From Lacticaseibacillus parakribbianus (GTDB taxonomy: Bacteria; Bacillota; Bacilli; Lactobacillales; Lactobacillaceae), in NCBI RefSeq assembly GCF_025490915.1, contig NZ_JANQBA010000007.1, positions 85,468-149,467 on the forward strand: a DNA stretch of 64,000 bases, given 5' to 3'. Below are positions 31,101 through 39,477 of the stretch, one piece after another (positions within the stretch are counted from its first letter, which is position 1; each line of letters opens with the position of its first letter). Under the pieces are notes generated by a model. It was not told the DNA's origin. It saw nothing but the letters and a program-made list of their open reading frames with translations, and searched no databases. The position numbers were made by a program, and so were the translations under genes.

Positions 31101-31899
31101 TCGAGAGCCCCGCGGCCAGCTCCTCCTTGAACTGGTCGTACAGCAGGATGTTGTAATCCGTGCCAATACCAAACAAGATCACCACCATGAAGACCTGGGT
31201 GAAGGCGGAAAGCGGAAAGCCGAGGAACTTGACCAGGTTCATCACCAGGCTCAGGCTGACCAGCAGCGACACGCCGACCGTGGCCAGGGAGATCACCGGC
31301 ACCACCGGCGAGCGGAACACCAGGATCAGCACGACAAAGATGAACACCGCGGCAATCACCTCGGTTTTCTTGATCCCGGCCTCCGTCGCCTGGTTGAAGT
31401 CATCGGTCAGGATGTCGGCGCCGGTCACGTAGGTGGTGACGTGCTTAGTTTTGACCGCCTTTTCAAGCGTCGCGGTCATCTGCCGGACGGTTTGCTGCTT
31501 GCCGACCATCAGCTGCACGATCTGGGTCGTGCCGTCCTTGGCCACCAGCTGTTTTTTGGTCTCCGCGTTGTCCGACGGCGCCATGATCGACTTGATGTGG
31601 TACTTGGCGCGGTTGTTTTGCAGGAAGGTCACGGTTTGGGCCACGCTTTGCCGCTGGCTTGCCGTCAGCTTGGCGTCGCCGTTGCTGAACACCACGGCCA
31701 CCTGCCGGGCGTCGCTTTGGCCCTTGCCCCACTTGTTTTGGATGGCCGTCGCCACCTGGCTTTGCATCGTCTTGGGAACGCGGATATCGCCGCGTTCGCG
31801 AACCAAGGCGGCGGTGTCGGGCATGCCGGCCACCGCCACGATCACGATGAGCAGCCAGGCGAGCAAGGCGCCGATGTGGTGTTCTAAGAATCGTTTCAC
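28165..31899 (-). CDS. MMPL-family RND exporter
   Basis: The 1244-aa membrane protein has an N-terminal membrane segment, an extracellular domain, a first bundle of about five segments (about 170-360), then a very long Gln/Ala/Thr-rich coiled region (about 430-990) with repeated 'LxxGxxQLxxGxxxL' spacing as in YhgE/Pip proteins. A second bundle lies at about 1060-1235 (SSDFMRTAVIM, LGVDYSIFLMM). Such proteins export lipids, drugs or siderophores using the proton gradient. It starts with GTG after AAGGAGGA. It follows the amidohydrolase by 15 bp and is under the same TetR-type control region. Confidence 0.9.
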   Translation of the reverse strand: MKRFLEHHIGALLAWLLIVIVAVAGMPDTAALVRERGDIRVPKTMQSQVATAIQNKWGKGQSDARQVAVVFSNGDAKLTASQRQSVAQTVTFLQNNRAKYHIKSIMAPSDNAETKKQLVAKDGTTQIVQLMVGKQQTVRQMTATLEKAVKTKHVTTYVTGADILTDDFNQATEAGIKKTEVIAAVFIFVVLILVFRSPVVPVISLATVGVSLLVSLSLVMNLVKFLGFPLSAFTQVFMVVILFGIGTDYNILLYDQFKEELAAGLSNTEAAAKARRVAGRTILYSGSSVLIGFSALGLAKFSIYQSAVGVAVGVAVLLVVLLTLNPFFMATMGKRLFWPTKDFTGGSRSRFWQALASRSVLHPLIALVLVALCAVPVLLGYNGSLNYDTVVELGAKVPAKQGFKVIQAHYSKGTAEPSTLYIQSDKKLAANQYLKVIDQLTRKLQQDPSIETVASVTQPGGSAISDLYVQKQLGTVTSGMTQARTGLGEINRGLQSASSQLAGADMASGLAGVRQLVSGTDQLLTGSKQLQSGTKQLATGANTLNQGVGQYTGAVAQLNAGTTQLAANSPQLEAGVTQLTQQTQALPLAVAGLTAYTTGINGGIAQINGALADNAAAFGQLAAAQTQMQALTAQTATMRTQLAAAQKLAPQLAAAIKLLDQLQAAKADLTALQTKATGLTKTLATVRTTMTQVALRNVAATAAERAIITQAQAIVADDTASAAAKKAAQAIVTKAQANLSDNLQANTKAISGVASQAGALTLPDLTKLRELAAALPSDDDIAELKSELQNAQALMQSAAGMLDQADALSGQTAKLGELTTALTQLQTGLKTLQTNSNAAVQIATQLNAGVNGSGVDLSSQKTIQNTIQNAAMTRQLAALTGGVSQYVSGVNQVASGTSQLAANATGLSSGAAQLLAGSQQLAANVPALTSGLTQERAGQQTMYNTLVGLTGQMTQLQTGLGSATAGLTQIDGGVQTANGYLTGLKHSAAAKEFYIPKAQLTGKAFEPALDQYLSKDQTATQLTLVFKVDPASAKAMAKVTALQKEVQNQLRGTALAGATVAIGGQTAFTADTRDVASSDFMRTAVIMLVGIALALMVVTRSLLQPVYILGTLLLAYFSSLTLTRLLSAALLGQAELTWNTPFFGFIMLIALGVDYSIFLMMKYREFGQELAPSRAMVQAAEIIGAVVISAAIILGGTFAALMPSGVLTLIQVAITVMIGLIILVVLLPIILSASVALTYDRHDA

Positions 31900-31914
31900 T
31901 GGGAGTCCTCCTTG

Positions 31915-32970
31915 TTACATGGCGAGCAGCTGCTCGGCGTTGGTGGTCAGAATTTCGCGCTGCAGCTGCGGCGTCACGACCTCCGCCCCGTTCATCATCT
32001 TCACCTCAATGTCCAGCAGCTGGGGAATCCGCGCGAGCTTGGCGCGTTTTTCGAAAAAGTGGTCGAAGTGATGCGCGGTTTGGATCAGCCGCTGCTTCTT
32101 GGCCGCCTGCTCACTGCTTTGGGTGAATAGGCTGAGCAGCTGCCCCGCAAGCGGTGAGCTGGTGTAGGGAATGTCGCTGCCGTAGAGAATGTGGTGCTCG
32201 TCGGTCAGCGTCAACAGCGTCGGCAGCTGCCGCGGGAACACGGCGCCGGCCGTGTCGAAGTAGACGTGCTGCAGCGCCGCATACAGGTCGCTTTGGTAGG
32301 TCTGCTTGACGAACGGCGCGTCGCGGTCGGCCAGGATGCCCAGGAAGGCGCCGGCGTGAGGCACGATCAGGCGAATGTCCGGGAAGCGGTCGAAGAAGTG
32401 GTACTTGAGCAGGTTCATGAATGTCATGGTGGTGTCGATGAAAAAACCCATCAAAGGCGTCGGCATGTCGATGTTGACGTTCAGCGGCAGCGCCGCCGGC
32501 TGGTTGGGGTGCAGCGCCACCAGCGCTTTTTCGGCGTTCAGCTTCGCGTAGACCGCATCGAAAATCGGGGTGCCGAAGTACAGGCCGCGGGTGTTGGTCG
32601 GCACGGTGAAGCCCCGCGCCGAATGGGTTAGGGCCCAGTCGACCTCCGCCACCGCCGCCTCTGCGTAGGGCAGCGGCAACGACGCCAGGTAGCCGAGCTG
32701 ATCCGGATGCGCCAGCGTCAGCCGCTCGCCCTCCGCGTTGGCCTCCCGGGCGATCGTCAACGTCTCCTGCTTGTCGCCGAAGTTGAAGTGCGGCGACGAC
32801 AGCGACAACAGCGAGTAGCGGATGTTATGCTGGTGCATGAAGCCCAGCGTAGTCGCCGGCCGCCAGCTCGGCGTCGGCCAGCCGTCGGGGTCGCCGGGAA
32901 TGTGGCGCTTGAGAGCCGCGGTGTAAACCTGTGGCAGGTAGTGCGTGTGTGTATCGATGATGCCGTCCAT
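31915..32970 (-). CDS. Amidohydrolase family protein (ACMSD-like)
   Basis: The 351-aa TIM-barrel metalloprotein begins MDGIIDTHTHYLP, giving the HxH metal site, with LVALHPNQP, LIVPHAGAFLG and LYGSDIPYT supplying the later His and Asp ligands of the amidohydrolase-2 family. Members include decarboxylases and lactonases of aromatic or cyclic acids. The ATG at 32970 has a GGAGATGG site. It is the first gene of a two-gene operon with the MMPL exporter, suggesting degradation plus export of one toxic compound. The substrate is unknown. Confidence 0.85.
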   Translation of the reverse strand: MDGIIDTHTHYLPQVYTAALKRHIPGDPDGWPTPSWRPATTLGFMHQHNIRYSLLSLSSPHFNFGDKQETLTIAREANAEGERLTLAHPDQLGYLASLPLPYAEAAVAEVDWALTHSARGFTVPTNTRGLYFGTPIFDAVYAKLNAEKALVALHPNQPAALPLNVNIDMPTPLMGFFIDTTMTFMNLLKYHFFDRFPDIRLIVPHAGAFLGILADRDAPFVKQTYQSDLYAALQHVYFDTAGAVFPRQLPTLLTLTDEHHILYGSDIPYTSSPLAGQLLSLFTQSSEQAAKKQRLIQTAHHFDHFFEKRAKLARIPQLLDIEVKMMNGAEVVTPQLQREILTTNAEQLLAM

Positions 32971-33000
32971 GAAGCCATCTCCAAACCAGAATTTTTGTAC

Positions 33001-33055
33001 TCAACACGGTGTTCACAACGTCACTCATCTTACGGTCCCGGCTGACGCACAGCAA
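33001..33055 (-). promoter_or_regulatory. Operon promoter and downstream TetR operator
   Basis: Minus strand: TTGCTG (33050-33055), 17-bp spacer, TAAGAT (33027-33032). The palindrome TCAACACGGTGTTCA at 33001-33015 falls just after the predicted start, where a repressor would block elongation. Confidence 0.6.
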
Positions 33056-33128
33056 TAATCAGAATCAACCGGAGTGTTGAGTTAAATGTCATAAAGGGCC
33101 GCAGCCGTTGCTACTGGCGGCCTGCCGC

Positions 33129-33168
33129 TGAACACGGTGTTGATTTATTTTCTGAAACGGGGAATAAT
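33129..33168 (+). promoter_or_regulatory. tetR promoter and overlapping operator
   Basis: TTGATT (33140-33145), 17-bp spacer, AATAAT (33163-33168). TGAACACGGTGTTGA (33129-33143) overlaps the -35 and shares its AACACGGTGTT core with the operator at 33001. Confidence 0.65.
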
Positions 33169-33196
33169 TGACTCAAAATAGGACGGGGGAATCGCA

Positions 33197-33802
33197 TTGC
33201 ACAAGAAGAGCGCTGAAACCGAGGCGAGCATCAAGGCCGCCTTCGTCGACCTGCTGCAGACCAAGACCTTCGAGAAAATCTCGGTGCGTGACCTGAGCGT
33301 TCGCGCCGGCATCAACCGCGGCACGTTTTACTTGCATTACGTCGACAAGTACGACCTGCTGACGCAGTACGAAGACCGGCTGGTCGCGACCATCACCAAG
33401 CTGTTGGCCACCAATCTGACCGGCACCATGACCTACCAGTCGGTGAAGACCAACGGCATCTACACCTACCCCGTGGTCGAAAACGTCGTGAGCCTGGTGG
33501 CCAACGAGTTCGACTTGTTCAAGGTGCTGTTCGGCCCCAACGGCGACCCCAGGTTCGAGCTGCGGCTCAAGCGTCTGCTGCGCGACGCGATTGGCGACGG
33601 GCTGGATCGCATCAAGGGGCAGATCACGATGACCAAGTACATCCCTGAGGACTACGCCTGGGAGCTGATTCTCTCCGGCCTCTTCGCCATCATCAAGACC
33701 TGGCTGCAGTCACCCACGCCCGAAGAACCCGCTACCATCTGCACCATCATCATGAACACGCGCTTCCTGAGCCCCTACGACCTGCTGGGCATTCGCGAGT
33801 AG
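33197..33802 (+). CDS. TetR-family transcriptional repressor
   Basis: The 201-aa protein has the TetR helix-turn-helix in residues 8-55 (TFEKISVRDLSVRAGINRGTFY, split by LHYVDKYDLL) and a ligand-binding C-terminal part. The start is a TTG at 33197 after GGGGGA; no better start is seen. Two matching 15-bp palindromes lie in the divergent intergenic region, one on its own promoter and one on that of the amidohydrolase-MMPL operon, so autoregulation and repression of the exporter are expected. Confidence 0.88.
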   Translation: MHKKSAETEASIKAAFVDLLQTKTFEKISVRDLSVRAGINRGTFYLHYVDKYDLLTQYEDRLVATITKLLATNLTGTMTYQSVKTNGIYTYPVVENVVSLVANEFDLFKVLFGPNGDPRFELRLKRLLRDAIGDGLDRIKGQITMTKYIPEDYAWELILSGLFAIIKTWLQSPTPEEPATICTIIMNTRFLSPYDLLGIRE

Positions 33803-33817
33803 CCGGCGCGACCCAAA

Positions 33818-33866
33818 AAGGCGCTGCCACCGATCACCATTGCAGTGATGGGTGGCAGCGCCTGAT
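33818..33866. terminator. Bidirectional terminator, tetR / purA
   Basis: AGGCGCTGCCACC / GGTGGCAGCGCCT with T5 on the minus strand. Confidence 0.87.
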
Positions 33867-33888
33867 TCGCGTCTACCTTAGGGCGTGT

Positions 33889-35178
33889 TTAGAGTTTGTC
33901 CCAGATGTTGGCCAAAATGTTGGTCTGCTCGCGATCCGGCCCGACGGAGAAGGTCAAGAGGTCGACGCCGATCAACGCGGCGATCCGCTCGACGTAGGCC
34001 CGGGCGTTGGCCGGCAGGTCGGCCAGGGTCTTGGCGGCGGTGATGTCTTCCGTCCAGCCCGGCAGCGTCTCGTAAACGGGTTCGCAGGCCGCCAGTTCCT
34101 TCAGGGAGGCCGGGTAGCGGGTGATCAGCTCACCATTGAGCTTGTAGCCCGTGCAGATTTTCACGCTGGCCAGGCCGGTCAGCACATCCACGGAGTTCAG
34201 GCACAAGTCGGTGACGCCGGCGACGCGGCAGGCGTGACGCACCACCACGGCGTCGAACCAGCCGATGCGGCGCGGCCGCCCGGTGACGGTCCCGTACTCG
34301 TGACCGGCCTCACGAATGAAGTGGCCATCCGCATCGAACAGCTCGGTCGGGAACGGGCCGTCGCCGACGCGGGAGGTGTAGGCCTTGGCGACCCCGGCCA
34401 CGCGGTCGATGCGGCTGGCGCCGACGCCGGTGCCGGTGGCCACGCCGCCGGCCGGGTTGGAGCTGGTGACGAACGGGTAGGTGCCTTGATCGACGTCGAG
34501 CATCGTGCCCTGCGCCCCTTCGAACAGGACGTTTTCGCCCTTGTCCAGCGCCTCGTTCAACAAAACCGTGGTGTCGCAGACGTACTGGGCCAGCTGCTGG
34601 CCGTAGTCGTAGTATTCCTCGAAAATGTCATCGAAGGCGATCGGAGCCACGCCGTAAATCTTCGTGAACAGCGCGTTTTTCTCCGCCAGGTTGGCACGGA
34701 GCTTGGTCTCGAAGGTGTCTTTCTCCAGCAGGTCGGCGAAGCGGATGCCGACGCGAGCGGCCTTGTCCATGTAGGCCGGGCCGATGCCGCGATTGGTGGT
34801 GCCGATCTTGCCGTCGCCCTTGGCCGCCTCCTGGGCCTTGTCCAGCGCAATGTGGTAAGGCAAAATCACATGGGCGCGGTCCGAAATGCGCAGGTTGTCA
34901 CCGGCGACCCCCTTGGCTCGCAGCGTCGCCAGCTCCTCAACCAAAGACTTCGGGTTGACCACGACGCCGTTGCCGATCACCGACAGCTGGTGCGGGTACA
35001 GGATGCCGGACGGAATCAGCCGCAGCTTGTACACCACGCCGTTGTTGTGAATGGTGTGGCCGGCGTTATCCCCGCCTTGGTAGCGGCTGATCACGTTGGC
35101 GCCTTGGCTCAGGAAGTCGGTGATTTTCCCCTTCCCTTCGTCGCCCCACTGTGTGCCTACGATAACTACTGTCCCCAT
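33889..35178 (-). CDS. purA: Adenylosuccinate synthetase
   Basis: The 429-aa GTP-dependent enzyme makes adenylosuccinate from IMP and aspartate, the first step to AMP. It has the start [26 protein letters not shown], the [14 protein letters not shown] block and late GPDR. The ATG at 35178 follows AAGGAG; an in-frame extension upstream lacks support. Candidate PurBoxes are upstream. In many Firmicutes purA is near dnaB and the origin, as here. Confidence 0.97.
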   Translation of the reverse strand: MGTVVIVGTQWGDEGKGKITDFLSQGANVISRYQGGDNAGHTIHNNGVVYKLRLIPSGILYPHQLSVIGNGVVVNPKSLVEELATLRAKGVAGDNLRISDRAHVILPYHIALDKAQEAAKGDGKIGTTNRGIGPAYMDKAARVGIRFADLLEKDTFETKLRANLAEKNALFTKIYGVAPIAFDDIFEEYYDYGQQLAQYVCDTTVLLNEALDKGENVLFEGAQGTMLDVDQGTYPFVTSSNPAGGVATGTGVGASRIDRVAGVAKAYTSRVGDGPFPTELFDADGHFIREAGHEYGTVTGRPRRIGWFDAVVVRHACRVAGVTDLCLNSVDVLTGLASVKICTGYKLNGELITRYPASLKELAACEPVYETLPGWTEDITAAKTLADLPANARAYVERIAALIGVDLLTFSVGPDREQTNILANIWDKL

Positions 35179-35307
35179 GTTGATGTGCTCCTTAATTGCG
35201 ATGTGCGTTCGCTTAGCGATTGCCACTAGCTATTCTAGCAACAATTGGCCGCCGCGGCAAGTTAAAAGCCGAATGATCCGCTTGAATATTGGAGTTTAAA
35301 ATCAAAA

Positions 35308-35357
35308 ATCCGAACGAATGTCTTCGGCCGGGCGTAAGTTGTAAAAATATCCGAAGG
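35308..35357. promoter_or_regulatory. Two PurBox-like motifs upstream of purA
   Basis: AAATCCGAACGAA near 35310-35322 and AAATATCCGAAGG near 35343-35355 resemble the PurR box AWWWCCGAACWWT. PurR control of purA is inferred. Confidence 0.35.
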
Positions 35358-35470
35358 ACGGTCACTTTCGCTCGGTGGCAACGGCGCCTAGGTCTGCCCC
35401 GTTCGCCGGCGGGGCCGATCCGGCCGCCGGTGGCTACCTCGGTCCGAACATCCCGCCACCTCGTCGGGGC

Positions 35471-35484
35471 ATTTCCCGGGAAAT
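35471..35484. repeat. ATTTCCCGGGAAAT palindrome, copy 1
   Basis: Perfect 14-bp palindrome in the spacer between purA and the XRE gene. Related copies are at 38623, 45221, 60850 and 62924. Confidence 0.8.
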
Positions 35485-35590
35485 AATCTATTTTTGGCCG
35501 CAACCGCCAGTTGCGACCCTGCGCCAAATTCGGTCTGGCCAGCGGCGCCGGCAACCGCTATCATATGTGTGAAGAAGGGCGGTGACAACC

Positions 35591-35971
35591 GTGAAATTTG
35601 CAACGCAGGTTCGGACTTACCGACAGGAACGCGGCTGGTCGCAGGAGGCGCTGGCGCAGCAGCTGTTCCTGACGCGCCAGACCATTTCAAAGTGGGAGCA
35701 GGGCGACGCGACGCCGGACCTCGAGACGCTGGTGCGGCTGGCGACGCTGTTCAACGTTTCACTGGATCGGCTGGTCCTTGGCCAGGCGACCGCGCCGGGC
35801 AGCGACGCGACCGCCGACCGGACGCAACGCCCCACCCCCGGTCCCGAGAACACAAACCGCCGCCCCACCTCGCTGACGCCCAAGACCGGCCAGACGGCCT
35901 ACGACTGGCTGGAGGACAACTGGTACCTCGGCCTGGTCCTCGTGCTGTGGATTTACGTCTTCTTTCATTGA
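35591..35971 (+). CDS. XRE-family regulator with C-terminal membrane anchor
   Basis: The 126-aa protein has an XRE helix-turn-helix at residues 3-60 (WSQEALAQQLFLTRQTISKWEQG), a Pro/Thr-rich linker, and a final hydrophobic segment WYLGLVLVLWIYVFFH, so it is probably membrane-tethered. The GTG at 35591 has better spacing from GAAGGGCG than the GTG at 35582. Its targets are unknown. Confidence 0.8.
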   Translation: MKFATQVRTYRQERGWSQEALAQQLFLTRQTISKWEQGDATPDLETLVRLATLFNVSLDRLVLGQATAPGSDATADRTQRPTPGPENTNRRPTSLTPKTGQTAYDWLEDNWYLGLVLVLWIYVFFH

Positions 35972-35984
35972 CTGTCACCCGCAC

Positions 35985-36022
35985 GAAAGGCGGCGGCCCC
36001 AACCGGGACCGCCGCCTTTCGT
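35985..36022. terminator. Terminator after XRE gene
   Basis: AAAGGCGGCGG / CCGCCGCCTTT stem, short T-rich tail. Confidence 0.75.
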
Positions 36023-36044
36023 GTTTCTGCATGTGTGCGGCGAC

Positions 36045-37193
36045 TCACTGCCGCATCCGCGCCTCCTGCAGGTAGGCGTAGATGTGGCCGAACGCCAGCT
36101 CCTGCACCGTGGCGAAGGTGAACGGCACGTCCTCGTCGGTGTCGTCGGCATGCATCGTGAAGCCGGTGGCGGTCACGTTCTCCGGCACCCCCATCAGCTG
36201 GTCGCCGGATTCCTTACCCCGCACCCGCACGACCCGGTCGAAGGCCGCGGCCGACTGAATCAGGCTGGCAATCAGGTCGCCGCTGGCGTCGAACTCGCGG
36301 TCGGCGTTCAGGACCGGCTGTTTCTCCATGTCGTGAGCCGCGACCCACCGGCTGTAAAAGGCGATGGTCTGCAGGTAGTCGCTTTGCGTGGTCACGGTCT
36401 GAAGCCCCGTCAGCCGTAGCGCGACGTACCCACCGAATTGCCCGGCCATATCCTTGAGCCGCAACACCACCAGCTCGGCGTTGAGGGCCAGCACCCGGCC
36501 GACGTAGAACTGGTCGGCGCCGCCCTTGGGCATCACCGCCACCAGCGCCGCCTGGGCCTGGGCCTCGGCCAAAACCGCCTGGAGCTGGCCGTCGTTTTGG
36601 TGAATCTGCGTCGGCAAGTGCTTGAGCTGGTCGCGGTCGGCCTGCAGCGCGGTTTCCAAGTGTAGCTCCAGGCCCTGGAACTCGATGACCAGAACGTCGG
36701 AAAAGTCCACCTGCATCACCCGCACATCGGTGTAATTGAACTTGTTGAACACCGACAGCGTCAGCCGGTCCGTGTCGACCGCGGTCACCTGCCCTTCCAG
36801 GTAGGCATCGTCGTCGGCCAGCATCACCAAAATCAGCTGGCCGCTTTTTTGCACCTGGGTGGCCAGCTGCAGCGTGAGGTCGCGCGTCGCGTCGAAGTGC
36901 AGCGGTGCCTTGATCGCCGGCAGCGACTTGAAGTGCTCCGCGGCGGCGACGCGCATCCGGAAGGTCATGTCCTCCAGGTCGGCGCCGGCGAATTCGACCT
37001 GCGAAATCGCGACGAAGCTGATCAAAACCGCCCCGTCGGCCAGCCCGGCGTCGTTGTAGGTGGCGACCAGCACGCTGTTTTTGCCCAGCGCCTGAACGTA
37101 ACCGGTGTAAAAGTCCTCGGTGTCGCGCTGGTAAATGTTAATCAAAAGCTGCTCGTTCAAGGCAGCCATCAGGCTCATCAGGATGGCATCCAC
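36045..37193 (-). CDS. Unrecognised protein with four Sm-like repeats
   Basis: The 382-aa protein has no signal or membrane segment. Four units of about 65-75 residues repeat one small beta-barrel pattern: a hydrophobic strand, (F/Y)xxGxV, a strand, a turn, then a strand ending in (V/I)xxV. Examples are DFYTGYVQALGKNSVLV...SFVAISQVEF (about 26-70), AYLEGQVTAV...VDFSDVLVIEF (about 127-172), FYVGRVLALN...LRLTGLQTVTT (about 232-275), and the most diverged copy QLMGVPENVTATGF...FATVQELAF (about 330-370). The GTG start follows AAGGAGG. It begins 24 bp after dnaB and is probably co-transcribed with it. A nucleic-acid or adaptor role is only a guess. Confidence 0.75.
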   Translation of the reverse strand: MDAILMSLMAALNEQLLINIYQRDTEDFYTGYVQALGKNSVLVATYNDAGLADGAVLISFVAISQVEFAGADLEDMTFRMRVAAAEHFKSLPAIKAPLHFDATRDLTLQLATQVQKSGQLILVMLADDDAYLEGQVTAVDTDRLTLSVFNKFNYTDVRVMQVDFSDVLVIEFQGLELHLETALQADRDQLKHLPTQIHQNDGQLQAVLAEAQAQAALVAVMPKGGADQFYVGRVLALNAELVVLRLKDMAGQFGGYVALRLTGLQTVTTQSDYLQTIAFYSRWVAAHDMEKQPVLNADREFDASGDLIASLIQSAAAFDRVVRVRGKESGDQLMGVPENVTATGFTMHADDTDEDVPFTFATVQELAFGHIYAYLQEARMRQ

Positions 37194-37217
37194 GATGCAT
37201 CCTCCTTATCCATATCG

Positions 37218-38606
37218 TTACTGCCCCGGCGTGTAGGCGATCGAGCTGAACTTGTTGTACGATTTCACGAACAGCAGCTTGACCGTGCCTCGAGCCCCGG
37301 AACGGTTCTTTTCGATGATGACCTCGACCTCGCCGACGTTTTGGTCGTCGTCATCGTGATTGTTCTCTTCTTCACCATCGCCGTCCGGATCGCGGTAATA
37401 GTCGTCGCGGTACAGGAAGGCGACGATGTCGGCGTCTTGTTCGATCGACCCGGATTCGCGGATGTCCGACAGCACCGGCCGCTTGTCCTGGCGCTGCTCG
37501 ACGCCACGCGACAGCTGCGACAAGGCGATGACCGGGCAGTGCAGCTCCTTGGCGAGTTTCTTGAGCTGGCGGGAAATCGCGCTGACTTCCTGCTGGCGGC
37601 TCTCCTGCCCGGAGCCTTCGATCAGCTGCAGGTAATCGATCACGACCAGGCCCAGCGGGGTCTCGGTGTGTTCGTGCTCCTTTTGCAGCTTGAGGCACTG
37701 CGAGCGGATCTGCGCCATGCGAACGCCGGGGGTGTCGTCGATGTAGATGCTGGCCTGGCTGAGGCTGCCCATCGCGATGATCAGGTGCTGCCACTCCTCC
37801 TCGTTGAGCTGGCCGGTTCGCAGGTGCTGCGCGTCGATGCTGCCTTCCGCACAGAGCATGCGGTTGACCAGCGACTCGGCGCCCATTTCCAGGGAAAACA
37901 TCGCGACGGTCTTGCCGGTTTTGGTCCCGACGTTTTGCGCAATGTTGAGCACGAACGCGGTTTTCCCGACGGCCGGCCGGGCGGCCAAAATGATCAGCTC
38001 GTCGTCGTGCAGCCCGGTGGTCATGCGGTCCAGCTCCTTGAAGCCGGTCGGCAGCCCCGTGATCTCCTGATCGTTTTGGTAGAGCTTGTCGATCTCGGCC
38101 ATCGTGCTGTTCAGCACGTCCTTAATCGGCTTGAAGCCCGAGCGGGAACCACCGTCGCTGACGGCCATCACCGCGCTTTCGGCGTTTTCCACCACCGTCG
38201 GCACGTCGTCTTGCTCGTCGTAGGCGGTCTGAATGATCTGCTCCGAGGTCTCGATCAGCCGCCGCAGCTGGGCCTTATCCGCCACGATTTTGGCGTAGTA
38301 GGCGACGTTGGCGGCGGTCGGCACCGCGTCGGCCAGCTCGATCATGTAGCCGTTGCCGCCGACGTCGGCCAGCTGGTTGTTGGCCGTCAGGTAGTCCTCG
38401 ACCGTCAGCACATCGATGGCGTCGCCGCGGTCCGACAGCTCGGTCAGCGCGTGGAACACCAGCTGGTTGCCGCGCTTGTAAAAATCGGCCTCGGTCACGA
38501 ATTCCATCGCGCTGATCAGCGCGTCGGGCGACATCAAAACACTGCCCAGCACCGCCTTTTCCGCGTCCAGGTTCGCCGGTGGCATGCGCCTGATCTGATT
38601 ATCCAT
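37218..38606 (-). CDS. dnaB: Replicative DNA helicase DnaB
   Basis: The 462-aa hexameric helicase unwinds DNA at the replication fork. It has the N-terminal scaffold domain (PPANLDAEKAVLGSVL, about 8-23) and a RecA-like motor with Walker A AARPAVGKT and QQEVSAISRQLKKLAKEL, then LSQLSRGVEQR. The ATG at 38606 follows TAGGAGG. A CCCGGG palindrome lies 16 bp upstream in the leader. The order gdpP-rplI-dnaB is the usual origin-proximal block of Firmicutes. Confidence 0.97.
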   Translation of the reverse strand: MDNQIRRMPPANLDAEKAVLGSVLMSPDALISAMEFVTEADFYKRGNQLVFHALTELSDRGDAIDVLTVEDYLTANNQLADVGGNGYMIELADAVPTAANVAYYAKIVADKAQLRRLIETSEQIIQTAYDEQDDVPTVVENAESAVMAVSDGGSRSGFKPIKDVLNSTMAEIDKLYQNDQEITGLPTGFKELDRMTTGLHDDELIILAARPAVGKTAFVLNIAQNVGTKTGKTVAMFSLEMGAESLVNRMLCAEGSIDAQHLRTGQLNEEEWQHLIIAMGSLSQASIYIDDTPGVRMAQIRSQCLKLQKEHEHTETPLGLVVIDYLQLIEGSGQESRQQEVSAISRQLKKLAKELHCPVIALSQLSRGVEQRQDKRPVLSDIRESGSIEQDADIVAFLYRDDYYRDPDGDGEEENNHDDDDQNVGEVEVIIEKNRSGARGTVKLLFVKSYNKFSSIAYTPGQ

Positions 38607-38622
38607 GTTCCGACCTCCTACT

Positions 38623-38636
38623 ATTTCCCGGGCAAT
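38623..38636. repeat. Palindrome variant ATTTCCCGGGCAAT, copy 2
   Basis: One-base variant of the 14-bp motif, directly upstream of the dnaB ribosome site. Confidence 0.7.
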
Positions 38637-38766
38637 ACGTCTCATCTATCTTATCCGAGTTACCGCCCGGACGCAACGCGCGAAGCGCCGCCGATCCAGG
38701 CGCTGTCGGCGGCGTCAGCCCTTGCCCCGTCTGGCTTTGCGGCTCCCCCGTACCGGTCGCCGCAAC

Positions 38767-38803
38767 TAAAAAATCGTGCGGTGGCCGCAGCCAGTCGCAC
38801 GAT
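38767..38803 (-). terminator. Terminator of rplI
   Basis: TCGTGCG / CGCACGA stem followed by T6 on the minus strand. It separates rplI from dnaB. Confidence 0.82.
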
Positions 38804-38869
38804 AGCAGGCGAGCCGCCGCTCACCCGTGAAGTCCCGCGCAAGTGCTGTCGCACCCGCCGCGGTTGTGA

Positions 38870-39325
38870 TTACTTGAGCTCTGTGATGTGAACGCGAATG
38901 TTGGCGTCGACGCCTGGGTACAGGCTGACCTTCACGTTGCGGTAGCCCAGCGCCTTGATCGGCTCCGGCAGGTCCATTTTGCGCTTGTCGACCTTGATCT
39001 GGTACTGCTTCTCCAGCGCCTGGGCGATCTGCTTGCTTGGAATCGAGCCGAACAGGCGGGAATCCGCGCCGGCCTTGCTTTGAATCTGAACGACGGTCTT
39101 GTCGTTCTCCAGCTGGGTCTTGACGACGACGGCCGCGGCCTTGGCCGCTGCGTCCTTTTTCTCCTCCAGCTTCTGCTGGCCGCGCAGCGCAGACATCGCC
39201 TGGGCGGTGGCCGCCTTGGCCTTGCCGTTCTTGATCAGGAAGTTCTGGGCGTAGCCGTCCGGGACCTCCTTGACCTGACCGCGCTTGCCTTTGCCACGCA
39301 CATCCTCGGTGAAAATAACCTTCAT
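38870..39325 (-). CDS. rplI: 50S ribosomal protein L9
   Basis: The 151-aa protein has the L9 start MKVIFTEDVRGKGKRGQVKEV, GYAQNFLIKNGKA, a long connecting helix and a C-terminal RNA-binding domain. It binds 23S rRNA at the base of the L1 stalk. AAGGACTC precedes the ATG. It is downstream of gdpP and upstream of dnaB. Confidence 0.97.
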   Translation of the reverse strand: MKVIFTEDVRGKGKRGQVKEVPDGYAQNFLIKNGKAKAATAQAMSALRGQQKLEEKKDAAAKAAAVVVKTQLENDKTVVQIQSKAGADSRLFGSIPSKQIAQALEKQYQIKVDKRKMDLPEPIKALGYRNVKVSLYPGVDANIRVHITELK

Positions 39326-39375
39326 TGTGAGTCCTTCTTTCTTCTTGGGGCTTGGGGTTCATCGACCTACCTGCC

Positions 39376-39425
39376 GCAACTCGTTGCACCGCCGCGCTCG
39401 CCGCAGCGGCGGTGCAACGAGTTGC
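39376..39425. repeat. Perfect 20-bp inverted repeat between gdpP and rplI
   Basis: GCAACTCGTTGCACCGCCGC (39376-39395) pairs fully with 39406-39425 around a 10-base loop. No T-tract follows on either strand, so it may be an RNA processing or partial termination element between two co-directional genes. Confidence 0.85.
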
Positions 39426-39477
39426 GCGTGGCCGCGCCACCGACGCCAGGCGCCAGGGCTCGGCGCGTTCGCGCCGG

